Positions 38,401-47,658 of a DNA stretch of 64,000 nucleotides are shown piece by piece (within the stretch, counting starts at the first letter, position 1; each line of letters opens with the position of its first letter). A program made the translations under genes and the position numbers. The DNA lies in the NCBI RefSeq assembly GCF_003054705.1, contig NZ_QAYX01000025.1, positions 1 to 64,000 of the forward strand, given 5' to 3'. This stretch comes from Opitutus sp. ER46 (GTDB taxonomy: Bacteria > Verrucomicrobiota > Verrucomicrobiia > Opitutales > Opitutaceae). The notes under the pieces were generated by a model that worked only from the letters and a program-made list of their open reading frames with translations, made no database searches and was not told the DNA's origin.

Positions 38401-39440
38401 GCGTCATGCCGTTCGGGGACGGTATTGTGGTCGAAGCCGATCGCGCCCTCGTTGTTTTCCTGGGGGAAGACCCAGCGCGTGTGGCCGGTGGCCTCGATGT
38501 ATTGGATGGAGCGGCAGCCGCGATCGACGGAGTTGTTCCACTGGGGGCGGGCGTCCGCCTCCCACAGCGAAGGGGTGCTGGAGACGTTGTTCGCCGCGCG
38601 GGCCGCCATGCGTTCGAACTGGTTTACCTGGCGGTCGATCTCGGCCTGCACGTTGGTGACCAGCCGTTCCATTGCCGTCGCGGTGTTGGCGCCGATGTAG
38701 GCATTCTCGCGCTGGCCGAGCCCGATCCAAAGGATGAGCGACATCGCGAGGCAGCTGACAACCACCGGCAGGGGCGACCAGGAGGGCGCCTCGCCATTGA
38801 GGCGGGTGCTCTCGCGCCAGGCGGTGCTGATCAGCGCCGTACCGAGCAGGAGGAGGCCCGCGGCGGCCATGGTCGAGGTGGGCAGCCCGGCGCCGGACGA
38901 ATAGATGACCTGGAGCCCGACGGCATAGCCGACGAGGGTTGAAAAACCCGCGGCGCCGATCAGCGAACCCGCGGTGGCCAGGACTGCGAGGCGTTGGCGC
39001 GCGTGGCGCTCGAGGGCGCTCCAGGCCAAGGCGCCGCCGCCGAGGAGAAGGCAGATCGAAACCACGAGGCCCATGCGCCCGGCGTTGCCGGCGTTGGCCG
39101 CCAGATAGTCGCGCGTGAGCAGTTCATCGATGCGGAGGTTCAACCGCAGCGTATGCTCGACGAGGCTCAGGCCACCAATCGCGGCGGGCGCGAGGGCGAG
39201 CCAGGCGACGCGTCGCCGGCCGAATTCGAGGGCGATGAGGACGATGCCAAGGATGACGAACGCGACGGCCGTGTTCATCTTCATCGTCGCCGTGCCGGTG
39301 TGTGGCGGCTGCAGCAGCGCGTCGACGCGGAACAGCCAGCCCACGACGGTCAACCCGCCGCAGAGGATGAGCGCGCCTTGAACCGCAAGCGACGCCCGCT
39401 CCAGCCACGTGCGCTTCGGCAATGTGGGCAACGAACTCAT
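35454..39440 (-). CDS. hybrid sensor histidine kinase, membrane/CHASE-PAS-PAS-HK-REC-REC
   Basis: 1328 residues. The N-terminal 230 residues hold about seven membrane helices. A periplasmic CHASE-like region covers about 250-455 (IDRQVNQFERMAARAANN, GLVIYAPIVRD), closed by a helix at about 465-485. Then two PAS domains (about 525-645 and 655-785), HisKA with MSHEIRTPMNG (His about 805), and HATPase_c ([26 protein letters not shown]). REC1 (about 1050-1165) is degenerate, with VIDGGG at the phosphosite and few other conserved residues. REC2 (about 1190-1315) is intact: LLAEDNPVNQ, LVLMDLQMPEMDG, KP. No response regulator gene adjoins it. Confidence 0.93.
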   Translation of the reverse strand: MSSLPTLPKRTWLERASLAVQGALILCGGLTVVGWLFRVDALLQPPHTGTATMKMNTAVAFVILGIVLIALEFGRRRVAWLALAPAAIGGLSLVEHTLRLNLRIDELLTRDYLAANAGNAGRMGLVVSICLLLGGGALAWSALERHARQRLAVLATAGSLIGAAGFSTLVGYAVGLQVIYSSGAGLPTSTMAAAGLLLLGTALISTAWRESTRLNGEAPSWSPLPVVVSCLAMSLILWIGLGQRENAYIGANTATAMERLVTNVQAEIDRQVNQFERMAARAANNVSSTPSLWEADARPQWNNSVDRGCRSIQYIEATGHTRWVFPQENNEGAIGFDHNTVPERHDAMVEASESNTAVPSRTTRIRTAHSTEPGLVIYAPIVRDRMLIGFIAAEFAYQPLFDRIATREGITTQYHAIASIARNPVYVSGVAEAAADERYTSTMTFRISDRYVQVSLTPRPAALARDHRYLPELSLLAGFGITTLFGLSVHLARRARAGQRAAELSNKRLFAENEERRRVEARLKVSDERLRLALDSTQIGIFEWSVTAGHVYYSPGLWAMLGYDHTRMPSTVDAWQSLIHPDDVPVYRRRVEAQLNGVVTFIEPECRVRARNGDWRWVYTRSKSVAMGADGRPIRIVGTIQDITARREAELALRESQAEARKLSLVAAKTDNPVLITSREGHIEWANEAFCRVMEYSLEEVVGKNPAYYMVGPETSQQTMAEIQAAISNGEGISTDIVNYSKSGRKFHLHIEIQPVRSATGQLENFIVVETDITARVETEHQLRRAKAEADDASRAKSEFLASMSHEIRTPMNGVIGMTSLLMETVLTTEQRDYVSTIRTSGEALLTIINDILDFSKIESGKMELERARFELSACVEEALDLFALQAAAKRLEIGYHMAADVPTWIVGDVTRLRQVLVNLVNNAVKFTPSGSISLEIRRAKRDPVPHNFEFGAAPDPKRIVLEFTVRDTGIGIPRERADRLFKAFSQVDSSTTRKYGGTGLGLAICQRLTHLMGGDIRVESTPGQGSSFAFTIQTVAAVSGTDSGLPVTPPPLREGLVLCIEDHPVTQARLSTLFERMAVRCVVVADLKAAATTLTTLPKPPALFVIDGGGTDAAASAASALGLSCPRLVLFPFGQTPPTAPVGSAPVATVSKPIRTGAFQHAIKALFQPLPLGRLPVAKPADRKLGEDIPLEVLLAEDNPVNQKVALRFLERLGYRAEAVANGIEAVTAVRNRRYDLVLMDLQMPEMDGFEATRQIRARVGADHQPKIVALTANAMQGDREMCVAAGMDDYISKPVKMHEISAAIRRHFSPAPTVASSPAAGSHPNS

Positions 39441-39679
39441 CAGAGGTATCGGGCTACTACATCGGGCACGGGAAGACGGGGCAATGAGCTTTTCGCCGGA
39501 GTGTACTCTGGCGGATACGTGCTGCTACGCAGTGTCACGCCGGCGACGCAGCCGACCAAGATGCTCGCGGGGCAGACCCGCGCGTGGGGCGCCTGGCCGC
39601 CGGGGCGGGGGGCGAGTCACGTCGCGCGAGGCCAACAGAAAAGCGGACTCATCGGGGAGGTCCGCTTCGTGGTCAAAAA

Positions 39680-39756
<77 letters not shown>

Positions 39757-39902
39757 AACAAGTGAGGGGTCACAAAGACTCACGGGATAACCCGAGGCAA
39801 GTGCTTTTTCCGCCCGGTGTTCTTGGGCGTGTTCGGGCAGCCGATTCCCCGGGCCGATGACCGGACTCGCATCGCGGCCGCGACCCGGGTTAGGGAACAG
39901 CC

Positions 39903-41009
39903 ATGAACAAGGTCCGTCTCGGCATCATTGGCTTCGGTGGCATGGGGCAGTTTCATGCGGGAAACGTGCTGAGCGGCAAAGTCGCGCGCTGTGAACTGGT
40001 CGCAGCGTGCGATCCCGTGCCGGCCAATTTCGCGCAGTTTCCCCAGGTGCGCGCCTATGCGTCGGAAGCTGAGTTGCTCGGGAGCGGTGAGGTGGATGCC
40101 GTGCTGGTGGCGACGCCGCACTATGCCCACACGACGATGGGCATCGCGGCGCTGAATGCCGGCGTGCACGTGATGGTGGAAAAGCCGATTTCGGTCCACG
40201 TGGGGGATGCCCGGCGCCTGCTGGCGGCACACGAGGGCCGGTCGCGCCAGGTCTTCGCGGCGATGTTCAACCAAAGGACCGACCCCTTTTTTCAGACGAT
40301 CCGCCGCTTGGTGAGGACCGGCGAACTGGGCGAAGTCCGTCGCGTGCAGTGGACGATCACAGACTGGTTTCGCACGCATGCCTACTACGCGGGCGACAGT
40401 TGGCGGGCAACGTGGGCCGGGGAGGGCGGGGGCGTGCTGCTCAACCAATGCCCGCACAACTTGGATATCTTCCAATGGGTCTTTGGTATGCCTAATCGGG
40501 TGAGTGGGTTCTGTAACTATGGGCGTTACCATCCCATCGAAGTGGAGGACGACGTCACTGCTTACTTTGAGCTGCCGGGGGGCGCCCAGGCCACGTTCAT
40601 CACGTCCACGGGCGAGGCGCCGGGGACCAATCGACTGGAGATTGCGGCGGAACGGGGCCGGCTTGTGTATGAGGCAGAGCGGCTTACGTGGCAGCGCAAC
40701 GACATGCCGATGAGCGAATTCAGTCGCTCGTCGCCCGAACGTTTTGGCCGGCCAAAGGTGGAAACGGTCGATTTCCAAATCGCCGGGCATGGTGGTCAGC
40801 ACGTCGAGCTTCTGCAAAATTTTGTCGATGCCATTCTGGACGGTACCCCGCTGATCGCGCCCGCGCCCGAAGGCGTGGCGTCGGTGGAGTTGGCGAACGC
40901 GATTTTGCTCTCCGCGTGGCAAAAACGGACAGTCGATATTCCTTTGTGTCCAGAAATTTACGCGACGGAGCTCGCGGCCAGGGTGAAGGCTGGGCGCCGC
41001 GACGATTAG
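39903..41009 (+). CDS. Gfo/Idh/MocA-family oxidoreductase
   Basis: 368 residues. N-terminal Rossmann fold with GIIGFGGMGQFHAGN, then ATPHYAHTTMGIAALNAGVHVMVEKPIS, which holds the family EKP motif with its catalytic Lys. The C-terminal alpha/beta domain (about 125-345) includes GEGGGVLLNQCPHNLDIFQWVFG, with the conserved Asp/His pair. It should be an NAD(P)-dependent sugar or cyclitol dehydrogenase; the substrate cannot be read from sequence. It stands alone between tRNA-Pro and the suf regulator. Confidence 0.9.
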   Translation: MNKVRLGIIGFGGMGQFHAGNVLSGKVARCELVAACDPVPANFAQFPQVRAYASEAELLGSGEVDAVLVATPHYAHTTMGIAALNAGVHVMVEKPISVHVGDARRLLAAHEGRSRQVFAAMFNQRTDPFFQTIRRLVRTGELGEVRRVQWTITDWFRTHAYYAGDSWRATWAGEGGGVLLNQCPHNLDIFQWVFGMPNRVSGFCNYGRYHPIEVEDDVTAYFELPGGAQATFITSTGEAPGTNRLEIAAERGRLVYEAERLTWQRNDMPMSEFSRSSPERFGRPKVETVDFQIAGHGGQHVELLQNFVDAILDGTPLIAPAPEGVASVELANAILLSAWQKRTVDIPLCPEIYATELAARVKAGRRDD

Positions 41010-41044
41010 GGTTTTTGGCTGGGTCTGCGGGGCGCCATTACCGG

Positions 41045-41065
41045 TTAGAATAGGTCTAATTCTTA
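41045..41065. promoter_or_regulatory. AT-rich dyad upstream of Fur-like gene
   Basis: AGAAT and ATTCT arms separated by 7 bp form a dyad (TTAGAATAGGTCTAATTCTT) 47 bp before the regulator's start. It resembles AT-rich Fur or PerR boxes but is not a canonical 7-1-7 match. Autoregulation is inferred. Confidence 0.4.
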
Positions 41066-41111
41066 CTTGCGCCTTAGAACCATTCCAATTGGTTGGGCGC
41101 TCCTGATCCGA

Positions 41112-41582
41112 ATGCGTCCCAATCTCACACCTGATGCGCTCTCCCAGAAGCTCGCCAACAGCGGGCTTCGGTCCACGCCGCAGCGTGAGCTGGTCTATAG
41201 CGTGCTATTGGAGCGGCGGGACCATCCAACGGCGGACGAGGTGTATGCCCGCGTGCGCACTGAGATGCCGACGATCTCCCTGGCGACGGTCTATAACTGC
41301 CTCGAGGCGCTGGTGCAGTGCCAGGTGGTTCGGGCGGTGAACTTCGAACGGGCTCCCACGCGGTATTGCCCGAATCTGAAGCCCCATGCTCATTTTCACG
41401 ACGAGAAGTCCGGGCGAGCGTACGACATCGACCTGCCCGAGTCCCTCATGGGTCAGCTCAAGGCGATCCTGCCGCCCGGATATGCCGCGACGTCGGTCGA
41501 CGTGATCTTCCGGGGCGAAGTCGCCGCGTCCGCACCGCAGCCTGAACTCCTGCCGCACGACGAGACCAAGTTGGCCTCCTGA
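41112..41582 (+). CDS. Fur/PerR-family metalloregulator heading suf operon
   Basis: 156 residues from ATG 41112; an in-frame start at 41067 gives an unlikely extra N-terminus. Winged helix: [58 protein letters not shown]. The C-terminal part keeps [10 protein letters not shown], supplying the regulatory His/Asp site. The Cys pairs of a structural zinc site are absent, apart from single Cys residues. It sits 45 bp before sufC, a location typical of repressors that sense iron, peroxide or cluster status. Confidence 0.85.
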   Translation: MRPNLTPDALSQKLANSGLRSTPQRELVYSVLLERRDHPTADEVYARVRTEMPTISLATVYNCLEALVQCQVVRAVNFERAPTRYCPNLKPHAHFHDEKSGRAYDIDLPESLMGQLKAILPPGYAATSVDVIFRGEVAASAPQPELLPHDETKLAS

Positions 41583-41627
41583 TCTTCCAGCTCTGCCTTC
41601 CCCTCCCAGTCCTTTTCAGCACACACC

Positions 41628-42389
41628 ATGTCCTCGCTCGAAATTAAGAACCTCCACGTCGCCATTGGCGAAAAGCCGATCGTCAAGGGGCTCACGCTCA
41701 CGATCAACAGCGGTGAAGTCCACGCCATCATGGGGCCGAACGGCACGGGCAAGTCGACGCTGTCCAAGGCGATCGCCGGGCATCCCGATTACACGATCAC
41801 CTCGGGCGAGGTGCTCATTGATGGTCGCTCGCTCCTTGAACTGGAGCCGGACGAGCGCGCCCGGGCCGGTGTCTTTCTGGCGTTTCAATACCCGAGCGAG
41901 ATCCCGGGCGTCTCGATCGCCAACTTCCTCCGTGCGGCCCAGCAGGCCCGCATGGCCGAAGGCGAGGAACTCGATGCGACCGCGTACTACAAGCGGCTCT
42001 ATTCCCGCATGGACCTCCTGAAGATCGACCGGAAGTTCACCTCGCGGGCCGTCAACGAGGGGTTCTCCGGCGGCGAGAAGAAGCGCTGTGAGATCCTGCA
42101 GATGGCGATGCTCGAGCCGAAGTTCGCCCTGATGGACGAGACCGATTCCGGCCTCGACATCGATGCGCTGCGCATCGTGGCCGATGGCGTGAATCAGCTG
42201 CGTGGACCCAACCTGGGCGTGCTGCTGATCACCCACTATCAGCGCCTCCTGAACTACATCGTGCCGGATTTCGTGCACGTCATGTACGACGGTCGCATTG
42301 TGAAGAGCGGCGACAAGACCCTGGCGCTCGAACTCGAGGCGAAGGGCTATGACTGGGTCAAACAGGAGCTGGCCGCCGCGACCGCCTGA
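41628..42389 (+). CDS. sufC: Fe-S cluster assembly ATPase SufC
   Basis: 253 residues. ABC ATPase with Walker [14 protein letters not shown], the SufC-typical Q-loop [14 protein letters not shown], signature [17 protein letters not shown], Walker [17 protein letters not shown] and H-loop ITHYQRLL. It forms the SufBC2D complex and powers cluster assembly on the scaffold in the cytoplasm. It is the first structural gene after the regulator. Confidence 0.97.
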   Translation: MSSLEIKNLHVAIGEKPIVKGLTLTINSGEVHAIMGPNGTGKSTLSKAIAGHPDYTITSGEVLIDGRSLLELEPDERARAGVFLAFQYPSEIPGVSIANFLRAAQQARMAEGEELDATAYYKRLYSRMDLLKIDRKFTSRAVNEGFSGGEKKRCEILQMAMLEPKFALMDETDSGLDIDALRIVADGVNQLRGPNLGVLLITHYQRLLNYIVPDFVHVMYDGRIVKSGDKTLALELEAKGYDWVKQELAAATA

Positions 42390-42484
42390 TCCGCCCGCAC
42401 GACGAAACACCACCTGCACCTGCCACCCGCGACGCGGCCGTTTCCGGCGCGATCGGGCCCGGCAATGCCAATCGGAGGACCACC

Positions 42485-43939
42485 ATGAAACCACCCGAGA
42501 CCGAAACGCTTTCCAGTCCTGAGACCGACGAGCTCAACGCCAACCCGGTCGCCGGAATTGACCAGTCGGTCGGCGACTTCAGATACGACGTCAAATACGA
42601 CTTCGATGCCGGCACCGGCCTGACGGAAGAAACCGTTCGCTACATCAGCGGCGTGAAGAAGGAGGCCTCGTGGCTCCTCGATTTCCGCCTCAACGCGCTG
42701 AAGACCTTCCTCGCCAAACCGCTCCCGACGCACTGGGCGACGAAGGATCTCGAGAGCATCAACTTCGACAAGATCCGGTACTATCTCGCGAGCGGGCAGA
42801 AGCCGAAGCGCACGTGGGAAGAAGTGCCGGACGACATCAAGAAGACGTTCGAACGGCTCGGCATTCCCGAGCAGGAGCGCAAGTACCTCGCCGGCGTCGA
42901 GGCGCAGTTCGACTCCGAGGCGGCGTACTCCAACGTGAAGGAGGCCGTCGCGAAGCAGGGCGTCATCTTCGTCAATTCGACCGAGGGCCTGCGGGAGCAT
43001 CCCGAGCTCTTCCGCAAGTGGTTCGGCAAGGTGATCCCGACGGGTGACAACAAGTTCTCGGCGCTTAACAGCGCGGTGTTCTCCGGTGGCTCCTTCATCT
43101 ACGTGCCGCCGGGCGTGAAGGTCTCGCATCCGCTGCAGGCCTACTTCCGCATCAACGCGGAGAACTTCGGGCAGTTCGAGCGCACGCTCATCATCGCCGA
43201 CGAAGGCGCCGAGGTGACCTACATGGAAGGCTGCACGGCGCCGAAGTTCAGCACCTCGACGCTCCACAGCGCCGTCGTCGAACTCGTCGCGCTGAAGGGC
43301 GCCAAGATCCAGTACATCACCGTCCAGAACTGGGCCGCCAACGTCTTCAACCTCGTCACCAAGCGCGGCGTCGCGCACGAGGAGGCCGAGATCAAGTGGA
43401 TCGATTGCAACATCGGCTCGCGCCTCACCATGAAGTATCCCGGGGTCGTCCTGAAGGGCCGCAAGGCCCGCGGTGAGGTGATCTCGATCGCCCTCGCCAA
43501 CAACGGCCAGCACCAGGACACCGGCGCCAAGATGATTCACGCGGCCGACGAGACGACGTCCAACGTCATCTCCAAGTCGATCAGCGTGGGGCAGGGGCGG
43601 GCGACGTATCGCGGCCAGATTCACATCCCGAAGCATCTCAAGGGCTGCAAGAACAACACCGAGTGCGACGCGCTGCTGATCAACACCAACAGCCGCACCG
43701 ACACGTACCCCGCGATCACCGTGCGCGGCGACCGCAACTACGTGCAGCACGAGGCGAGCGTCTCGAAGGTGAATGAAGACATGATCTTCTACATGCAGCA
43801 GCGCGGACTGACCGAAGGCCAGGCCATGAGTCTCGCGGTGAACGGCTTCATCAACGACCTGGCCCGCCAGTTCCCGATGGAGTACTCCGTTGAGCTCAAG
43901 CGGCTGATCGACCTCGAAATGGAGGGCAGCGTCGGCTGA
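42485..43939 (+). CDS. sufB: Fe-S cluster scaffold SufB
   Basis: 484 residues, start chosen by GGAGG at 42474-42478. SufB signatures: [98 protein letters not shown], and [22 protein letters not shown], which carries the conserved Cys used for assembly, followed by [23 protein letters not shown]. It assembles new Fe-S clusters with SufC and SufD. Confidence 0.97.
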   Translation: MKPPETETLSSPETDELNANPVAGIDQSVGDFRYDVKYDFDAGTGLTEETVRYISGVKKEASWLLDFRLNALKTFLAKPLPTHWATKDLESINFDKIRYYLASGQKPKRTWEEVPDDIKKTFERLGIPEQERKYLAGVEAQFDSEAAYSNVKEAVAKQGVIFVNSTEGLREHPELFRKWFGKVIPTGDNKFSALNSAVFSGGSFIYVPPGVKVSHPLQAYFRINAENFGQFERTLIIADEGAEVTYMEGCTAPKFSTSTLHSAVVELVALKGAKIQYITVQNWAANVFNLVTKRGVAHEEAEIKWIDCNIGSRLTMKYPGVVLKGRKARGEVISIALANNGQHQDTGAKMIHAADETTSNVISKSISVGQGRATYRGQIHIPKHLKGCKNNTECDALLINTNSRTDTYPAITVRGDRNYVQHEASVSKVNEDMIFYMQQRGLTEGQAMSLAVNGFINDLARQFPMEYSVELKRLIDLEMEGSVG

Positions 43940-44005
43940 CGCCCTGGAGCGGGGGCCGCCCCGTTCCGCTCCTCTCACGCTCGCATCCCGGATTCCATCA
44001 TCTCC

Positions 44006-45319
44006 ATGTCTTCCTCCGCTCCTCTTCACGTCGCGCCCCGCTCCCCGGTGGGAGCGTTCACGGCGGACGCGTTCGCGGCCCATCTTGCGACGCAGGCCAA
44101 CGCGCCCGCGTGGTGGCTTGAGCGCAAGCGGGCGGCACACGCCCGTTTCGGCGAACTGCCGATGCCGCGCCGCACCGACGAATCGTGGCGTTTCAGCAAC
44201 ATTGCCACGCTCACCGTCGAGGGCTTTGCCCCCGGCCTGGCGGCGCCGACCGGCGTTGCCGTGGGTTCTCCGTTTGGCCCGTCGGCGCTGACCTTCGTCA
44301 ACCAGCAACTCGCGGTGGCGTTGCCCGATGCATCTCGCCCCACGGGCGTTGTGGTGGCGCCAATCTCGTCGGCCCTGCGCACGCACTCCGAACTTCTGCG
44401 CCAGCACTTCATGGCGCAGCCGCAGAAGCTCGGGTCCGAAAAGCTGGCGGCGCTGCACACCGCGTTCGTCTCGGATGGTGCGTTCATCTACGTCCCGCGC
44501 GGCGTGGAACTCTCCGCGCCGATCGTCATCACGCACATCGCGGCCGGCGCCGGCGCGGCCGTCTTCCCGCACACGCTCGTGGTCGCGGAGGAGAACGCCA
44601 AGGTCACGGTCGTCGACTATTTTGTGTCGGCCGATGACGGCGCGCACTTCGCCTGCGGGGCCAACGATCTCTACGCAGGCCACGGCGCCCAGATCACCTA
44701 CATCGGCGCGCAGCATTGGTCGCGCGCCACGGAGTCCTTCCAGTTCAATTCGACCGTGGTGCGGCGCGACGCCCGCGTGCAGTCGCTGAATCTTCATCTC
44801 GGCGGCCGGCAGGCCCGGCACGAATCGCTCTCGCAACTCCAGGCCCCCGGCGGCTTCTCCGAGATGCTGGCCCTCACGGTTGCCGACGGCGCGCAGGAGT
44901 TTGACCAACGCACGCTGCAGATTCACCAGGCGCCGAACACCAAGTCGGACCTGCTCTACAAGAACGCGCTCCGGCACCAGGCGAAGACCATCTTCTCCGG
45001 CCTGATCGTCGTCGATCCCGACGCCCAGAAGACCGACGCGTACCAGAGCAACCGCAACCTGATGCTGAGCGAGGAGGCCGAGGCCAACTCGCTGCCCGGG
45101 CTCGAAATCCAGGCCAACGACGTGCGCTGCACCCATGGCGCGACCTCGAGCCGCATCGATCCCGAGCAGGAGTTCTACCTCCAGTCCCGCGGCATCAACC
45201 AGGCGATGGCCGACGAACTCCTGACCTTCGGCTTCTTCGAGGACGTGCTGAACCGCCTCGAGAGCGAGGAACTGCACACCGCGCTCCGCGCGCTCATCCA
45301 GACCCAGTTCAAAAAGTAA
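44006..45319 (+). CDS. sufD: Fe-S cluster assembly protein SufD
   Basis: 437 residues, related to SufB in the beta-helix core. Features: DESWRFSNIATLT, DGAFIYVPRGVELSAPIVITHIA, NLHLGGRQARHESLSQLQAPGG, FSGLIVVDPDAQKTDAYQSNRNLMLSEEAEANSLPGLEIQANDVRCTHGATSS (with the conserved His) and FYLQSRGINQAMADELLTFGFFEDVL. It is a structural partner of SufB and SufC. It lies 66 bp after sufB. Confidence 0.96.
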   Translation: MSSSAPLHVAPRSPVGAFTADAFAAHLATQANAPAWWLERKRAAHARFGELPMPRRTDESWRFSNIATLTVEGFAPGLAAPTGVAVGSPFGPSALTFVNQQLAVALPDASRPTGVVVAPISSALRTHSELLRQHFMAQPQKLGSEKLAALHTAFVSDGAFIYVPRGVELSAPIVITHIAAGAGAAVFPHTLVVAEENAKVTVVDYFVSADDGAHFACGANDLYAGHGAQITYIGAQHWSRATESFQFNSTVVRRDARVQSLNLHLGGRQARHESLSQLQAPGGFSEMLALTVADGAQEFDQRTLQIHQAPNTKSDLLYKNALRHQAKTIFSGLIVVDPDAQKTDAYQSNRNLMLSEEAEANSLPGLEIQANDVRCTHGATSSRIDPEQEFYLQSRGINQAMADELLTFGFFEDVLNRLESEELHTALRALIQTQFKK

Positions 45320-45380
45320 TCTCGGGCCGCAAACGGCGCGTTGCACCTGATGCGCCGTTTTGCGTGGCTCGGCTTCTCCC

Positions 45381-45941
45381 ATGCAACGCGAACGCACCCT
45401 CTCCCGCGACCTCACCGCCACGCAGATTCCCTCTGGCGACAAGCAGACCCTGCCGAACGGCACGCGTATCCTGATTCATCAGACGCTGGGCGGCAGCTAC
45501 ACCGTGCAGACCGACTTTGGGCTCTTCCGCGTCGACGGCGCCGATGCCGATGCCCTGGGCGAGGCGGTGAAGGACACGACCGTCAAGGCCGCCACGCTCG
45601 AGGGGGGCGCGCCGGATCCCGAGGCGATCTGGGGGCAGCTCCGGCAGGTGTTCGACCCGGAGATCCCGGTGAACATCGTCGACCTGGGGCTCGTTTACTC
45701 GATGGACCTCGAAGAGGTCCGGGACCTCGCGAACGGCGGCGCGCCGGGGTACAAGGTCAATGTGGCCATGACGCTCACCGCGCCCGGCTGCGGCATGGGT
45801 CCGGCAATCGCCGAGGACGCCAGGAGCAAGATTCTCCTCGTTCCTGGGGTCTCCGAGGCGGATGTGCGCATCACGTGGGACCCGCCTTGGAATCAGCAGA
45901 TGATTTCCGAGGAAGGGAAGATGAAGCTGGGCCTGATCTAG
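45381..45941 (+). CDS. sufT: SufT-like MIP18-family (DUF59) protein
   Basis: 186 residues from ATG 45381; an in-frame earlier start at 45360 adds seven residues. The C-terminal DUF59 domain has FDPEIPVNIVDLGLVY and MTLTAPGCGMGPAI with the conserved Cys, then VTWDPPW-like RITWDPPWNQQMIS. The N-terminal 80 residues (DKQTLPNGTRILIHQTLGGSYTVQTDFGLFRV) are the SufT-specific extension. It supports Fe-S cluster maturation or transfer. It is the last gene of the suf operon here; sufS and sufE do not follow. Confidence 0.88.
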   Translation: MQRERTLSRDLTATQIPSGDKQTLPNGTRILIHQTLGGSYTVQTDFGLFRVDGADADALGEAVKDTTVKAATLEGGAPDPEAIWGQLRQVFDPEIPVNIVDLGLVYSMDLEEVRDLANGGAPGYKVNVAMTLTAPGCGMGPAIAEDARSKILLVPGVSEADVRITWDPPWNQQMISEEGKMKLGLI

Positions 45942-45961
45942 GTCCGCTTCCGGTCGCCCTT

Positions 45962-45977
45962 CGGACCGCACGGTCCG
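45962..45977. terminator. short dyad after sufT
   Basis: CGGACCG and CGGTCCG flank CA, 20 bp past the sufT stop. No T-run follows, so it is a weak candidate for the end of the suf transcript. Confidence 0.3.
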
Positions 45978-46040
45978 GGCGGACGGAGGGTCGCCTGGCT
46001 TTTGACTCGCGTCCGTGAGTCGCCCGGCATGCTTCGCTGC

Positions 46041-46694
46041 ATGCCCTCCAAGTTTCTCGTTGCCCTGGCCGCTGGCGCGTTGGGCTTCCTCGCGTCCGCT
46101 CGCGCCGCGGAGCCGGTCGATCTTTTCCCCCGCGGGGACCTGTCCGCGTGGGAGTACGTGACGGTGCCAGCGGCGCCGATCGCGACCGTGTGCCGCGCCG
46201 GGGCTGACGGGGTGATCTCCGTGACAGGCAAGCCGGTCGGTTATCTCGCCACCAGGAAGTCGTACGACAACTACCGGCTGCACGCCGAGTGGCGGTGGGC
46301 GGCTGATGCCCCGAAGAACGCGAACGGCGGCGTGCTGCTGCACATCGCGTCCGGCCCGAAGGATCGCGCGTGGCCCGTTTCGATTCAGGTCCAGACGAAG
46401 ATCGGCCGCGCGGGTGATCTGCTGCCCATGGCCGGAGCGGTGTTTGCCGAGAAGCTTTCGACTGCGGCCGAGGCCAAGACGCCCCAGCTCAACCGCCGGG
46501 CGGATCGCGGCGAGCACCCGGCAGGGGAGTGGAATCAATGTGACATCGTGTGCCAGGATGGCCGGATCAGCGTGACGATCAACGGGGTGCTTCAGAACGA
46601 AGTGTCCGAAGTCACCCCGGGCGCGGGCAAGGTCGGCTTCCAGCTCGAGGGCACCGCGTTTGAGCTGCGCAACGTGCGGATCGAGCCGCTCTAG
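46041..46694 (+). CDS. secreted DUF1080-like protein
   Basis: 217 residues from ATG 46041 with a signal peptide (MPSKFLVALAAGALGFLASARAAE); ATG 46029 is an alternative. The mature part resembles the concanavalin-like beta-sandwich of DUF1080 (3-keto-disaccharide hydrolase) proteins: DLSAWEYV, YRLHAEWRW, NGGVLLHIASG, WNQCDIVCQDGRISVTINGVLQNE and GKVGFQLEGTAFELRNVRI. Such proteins are abundant in Verrucomicrobiota and Planctomycetota, where they are tied to glycan use. The usual catalytic activity cannot be confirmed from sequence. Confidence 0.8.
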   Translation: MPSKFLVALAAGALGFLASARAAEPVDLFPRGDLSAWEYVTVPAAPIATVCRAGADGVISVTGKPVGYLATRKSYDNYRLHAEWRWAADAPKNANGGVLLHIASGPKDRAWPVSIQVQTKIGRAGDLLPMAGAVFAEKLSTAAEAKTPQLNRRADRGEHPAGEWNQCDIVCQDGRISVTINGVLQNEVSEVTPGAGKVGFQLEGTAFELRNVRIEPL

Positions 46695-46838
46695 GAGCTC
46701 TCTCGGCCCGACCTGACCGTTCGCGGGCACTGCCAGCCGTCCTTCGGATGTGCTAGTTGCAGGGTGGCGGCGGTTTAGCTGCCGCGATGTGGCCAGCATT
46801 GCACGGAACACTCGGCCCGGCCAAGTTTCCATCTGTCC

Positions 46839-47540
46839 ATGACTCGTCCCGCTGCGCTTCCCTCCTGTTTCGCGGTTCTGGCTTCCGTGGCGCTGACGGC
46901 ATCGGCGCTGGCGCAGGAATCAGTTCCCGCCGTCCCGACCCAACCCGCCACGCTTCCGGCGACCGTGAGCGCGACTCCGCCTTTGGCCCCGGGTGAGAAC
47001 CCGGTGCTGGCCACGCCGGCGACCCCGACCACGCCCGCTCCGCGCCCGCGTCGGGCCCGAGCCATTTCGCCGGAGGTCGCAGCCCAGCTTGCGGCGGCCT
47101 CGCCGAAGTATGCGCCGCCCGCGCCGAAGCCGGCGACACCGTCCGCGGAAGAGGAGGACCTGCGCGAGACCGACAAACCGCGCAATGGCATCATCCGCCT
47201 GCCGAAATACATCGTGACCCAGCCCCGGCCGCCGGTTTTCTCCGAACGCGCCATCACGACCGACAAGGGCTTGGCCGACATCGCGATGAAGCGTTACCTG
47301 AACGAAACCTACCGGGCGCTGAACGCGTTCACGCTTCCGCTGTTTGGCGCGAGCAAGGAACAGGTCGCGATGTCGATGTATGAGGAGGACGAGCGCCTCC
47401 GGAACATGGCGGACATGTCCGATCTCGCCCGCATGGTCACCGCCACCGACAAGGCGGCTGGCCTCTATGTGAAACGCGAGGTCCAGGAGACCTTCGTGCG
47501 GGAGGGCAATTTCGACTGGCGACCGCTGAGCCGGCGTTGA
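46839..47540 (+). CDS. secreted Pro/Ala-rich hypothetical protein
   Basis: 233 residues with a signal peptide (cleavage near ASALAQ). Residues 25-105 form a disordered Pro/Ala/Thr-rich linker. The remainder is helical, with a recognisable IIRLPKYIVTQPRPPVFSERAI and RYLNETYRALNAFTLPLFG. I do not know a named family. The layout suggests a periplasmic or outer-membrane-tethered protein with a flexible stalk. It is probably transcribed alone. Confidence 0.65.
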   Translation: MTRPAALPSCFAVLASVALTASALAQESVPAVPTQPATLPATVSATPPLAPGENPVLATPATPTTPAPRPRRARAISPEVAAQLAAASPKYAPPAPKPATPSAEEEDLRETDKPRNGIIRLPKYIVTQPRPPVFSERAITTDKGLADIAMKRYLNETYRALNAFTLPLFGASKEQVAMSMYEEDERLRNMADMSDLARMVTATDKAAGLYVKREVQETFVREGNFDWRPLSRR

Positions 47541-47658
47541 ACGCCCGGCCGTTTTTCGAGTCGCCCTCGGCACCGAAATGCGTGGGCTCGAAACCGCTGC
47601 CGTGGCGCAACTTCCGCTCGCATCTTCGCCCCGGCAGCGCCGTCCTGCTGCCGTAATC

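Noticed and set aside
41045-41065. Canonical Fur box
   Set aside because: Only AGAAT and ATTCT arms are symmetric; the centre does not fit the 19-bp Fur or 15-bp PerR consensus.
42347-45463. 1038-residue minus-strand frame opposite sufB and sufD
   Set aside because: It is a high-GC antisense shadow of well-identified suf genes with no recognisable domain.
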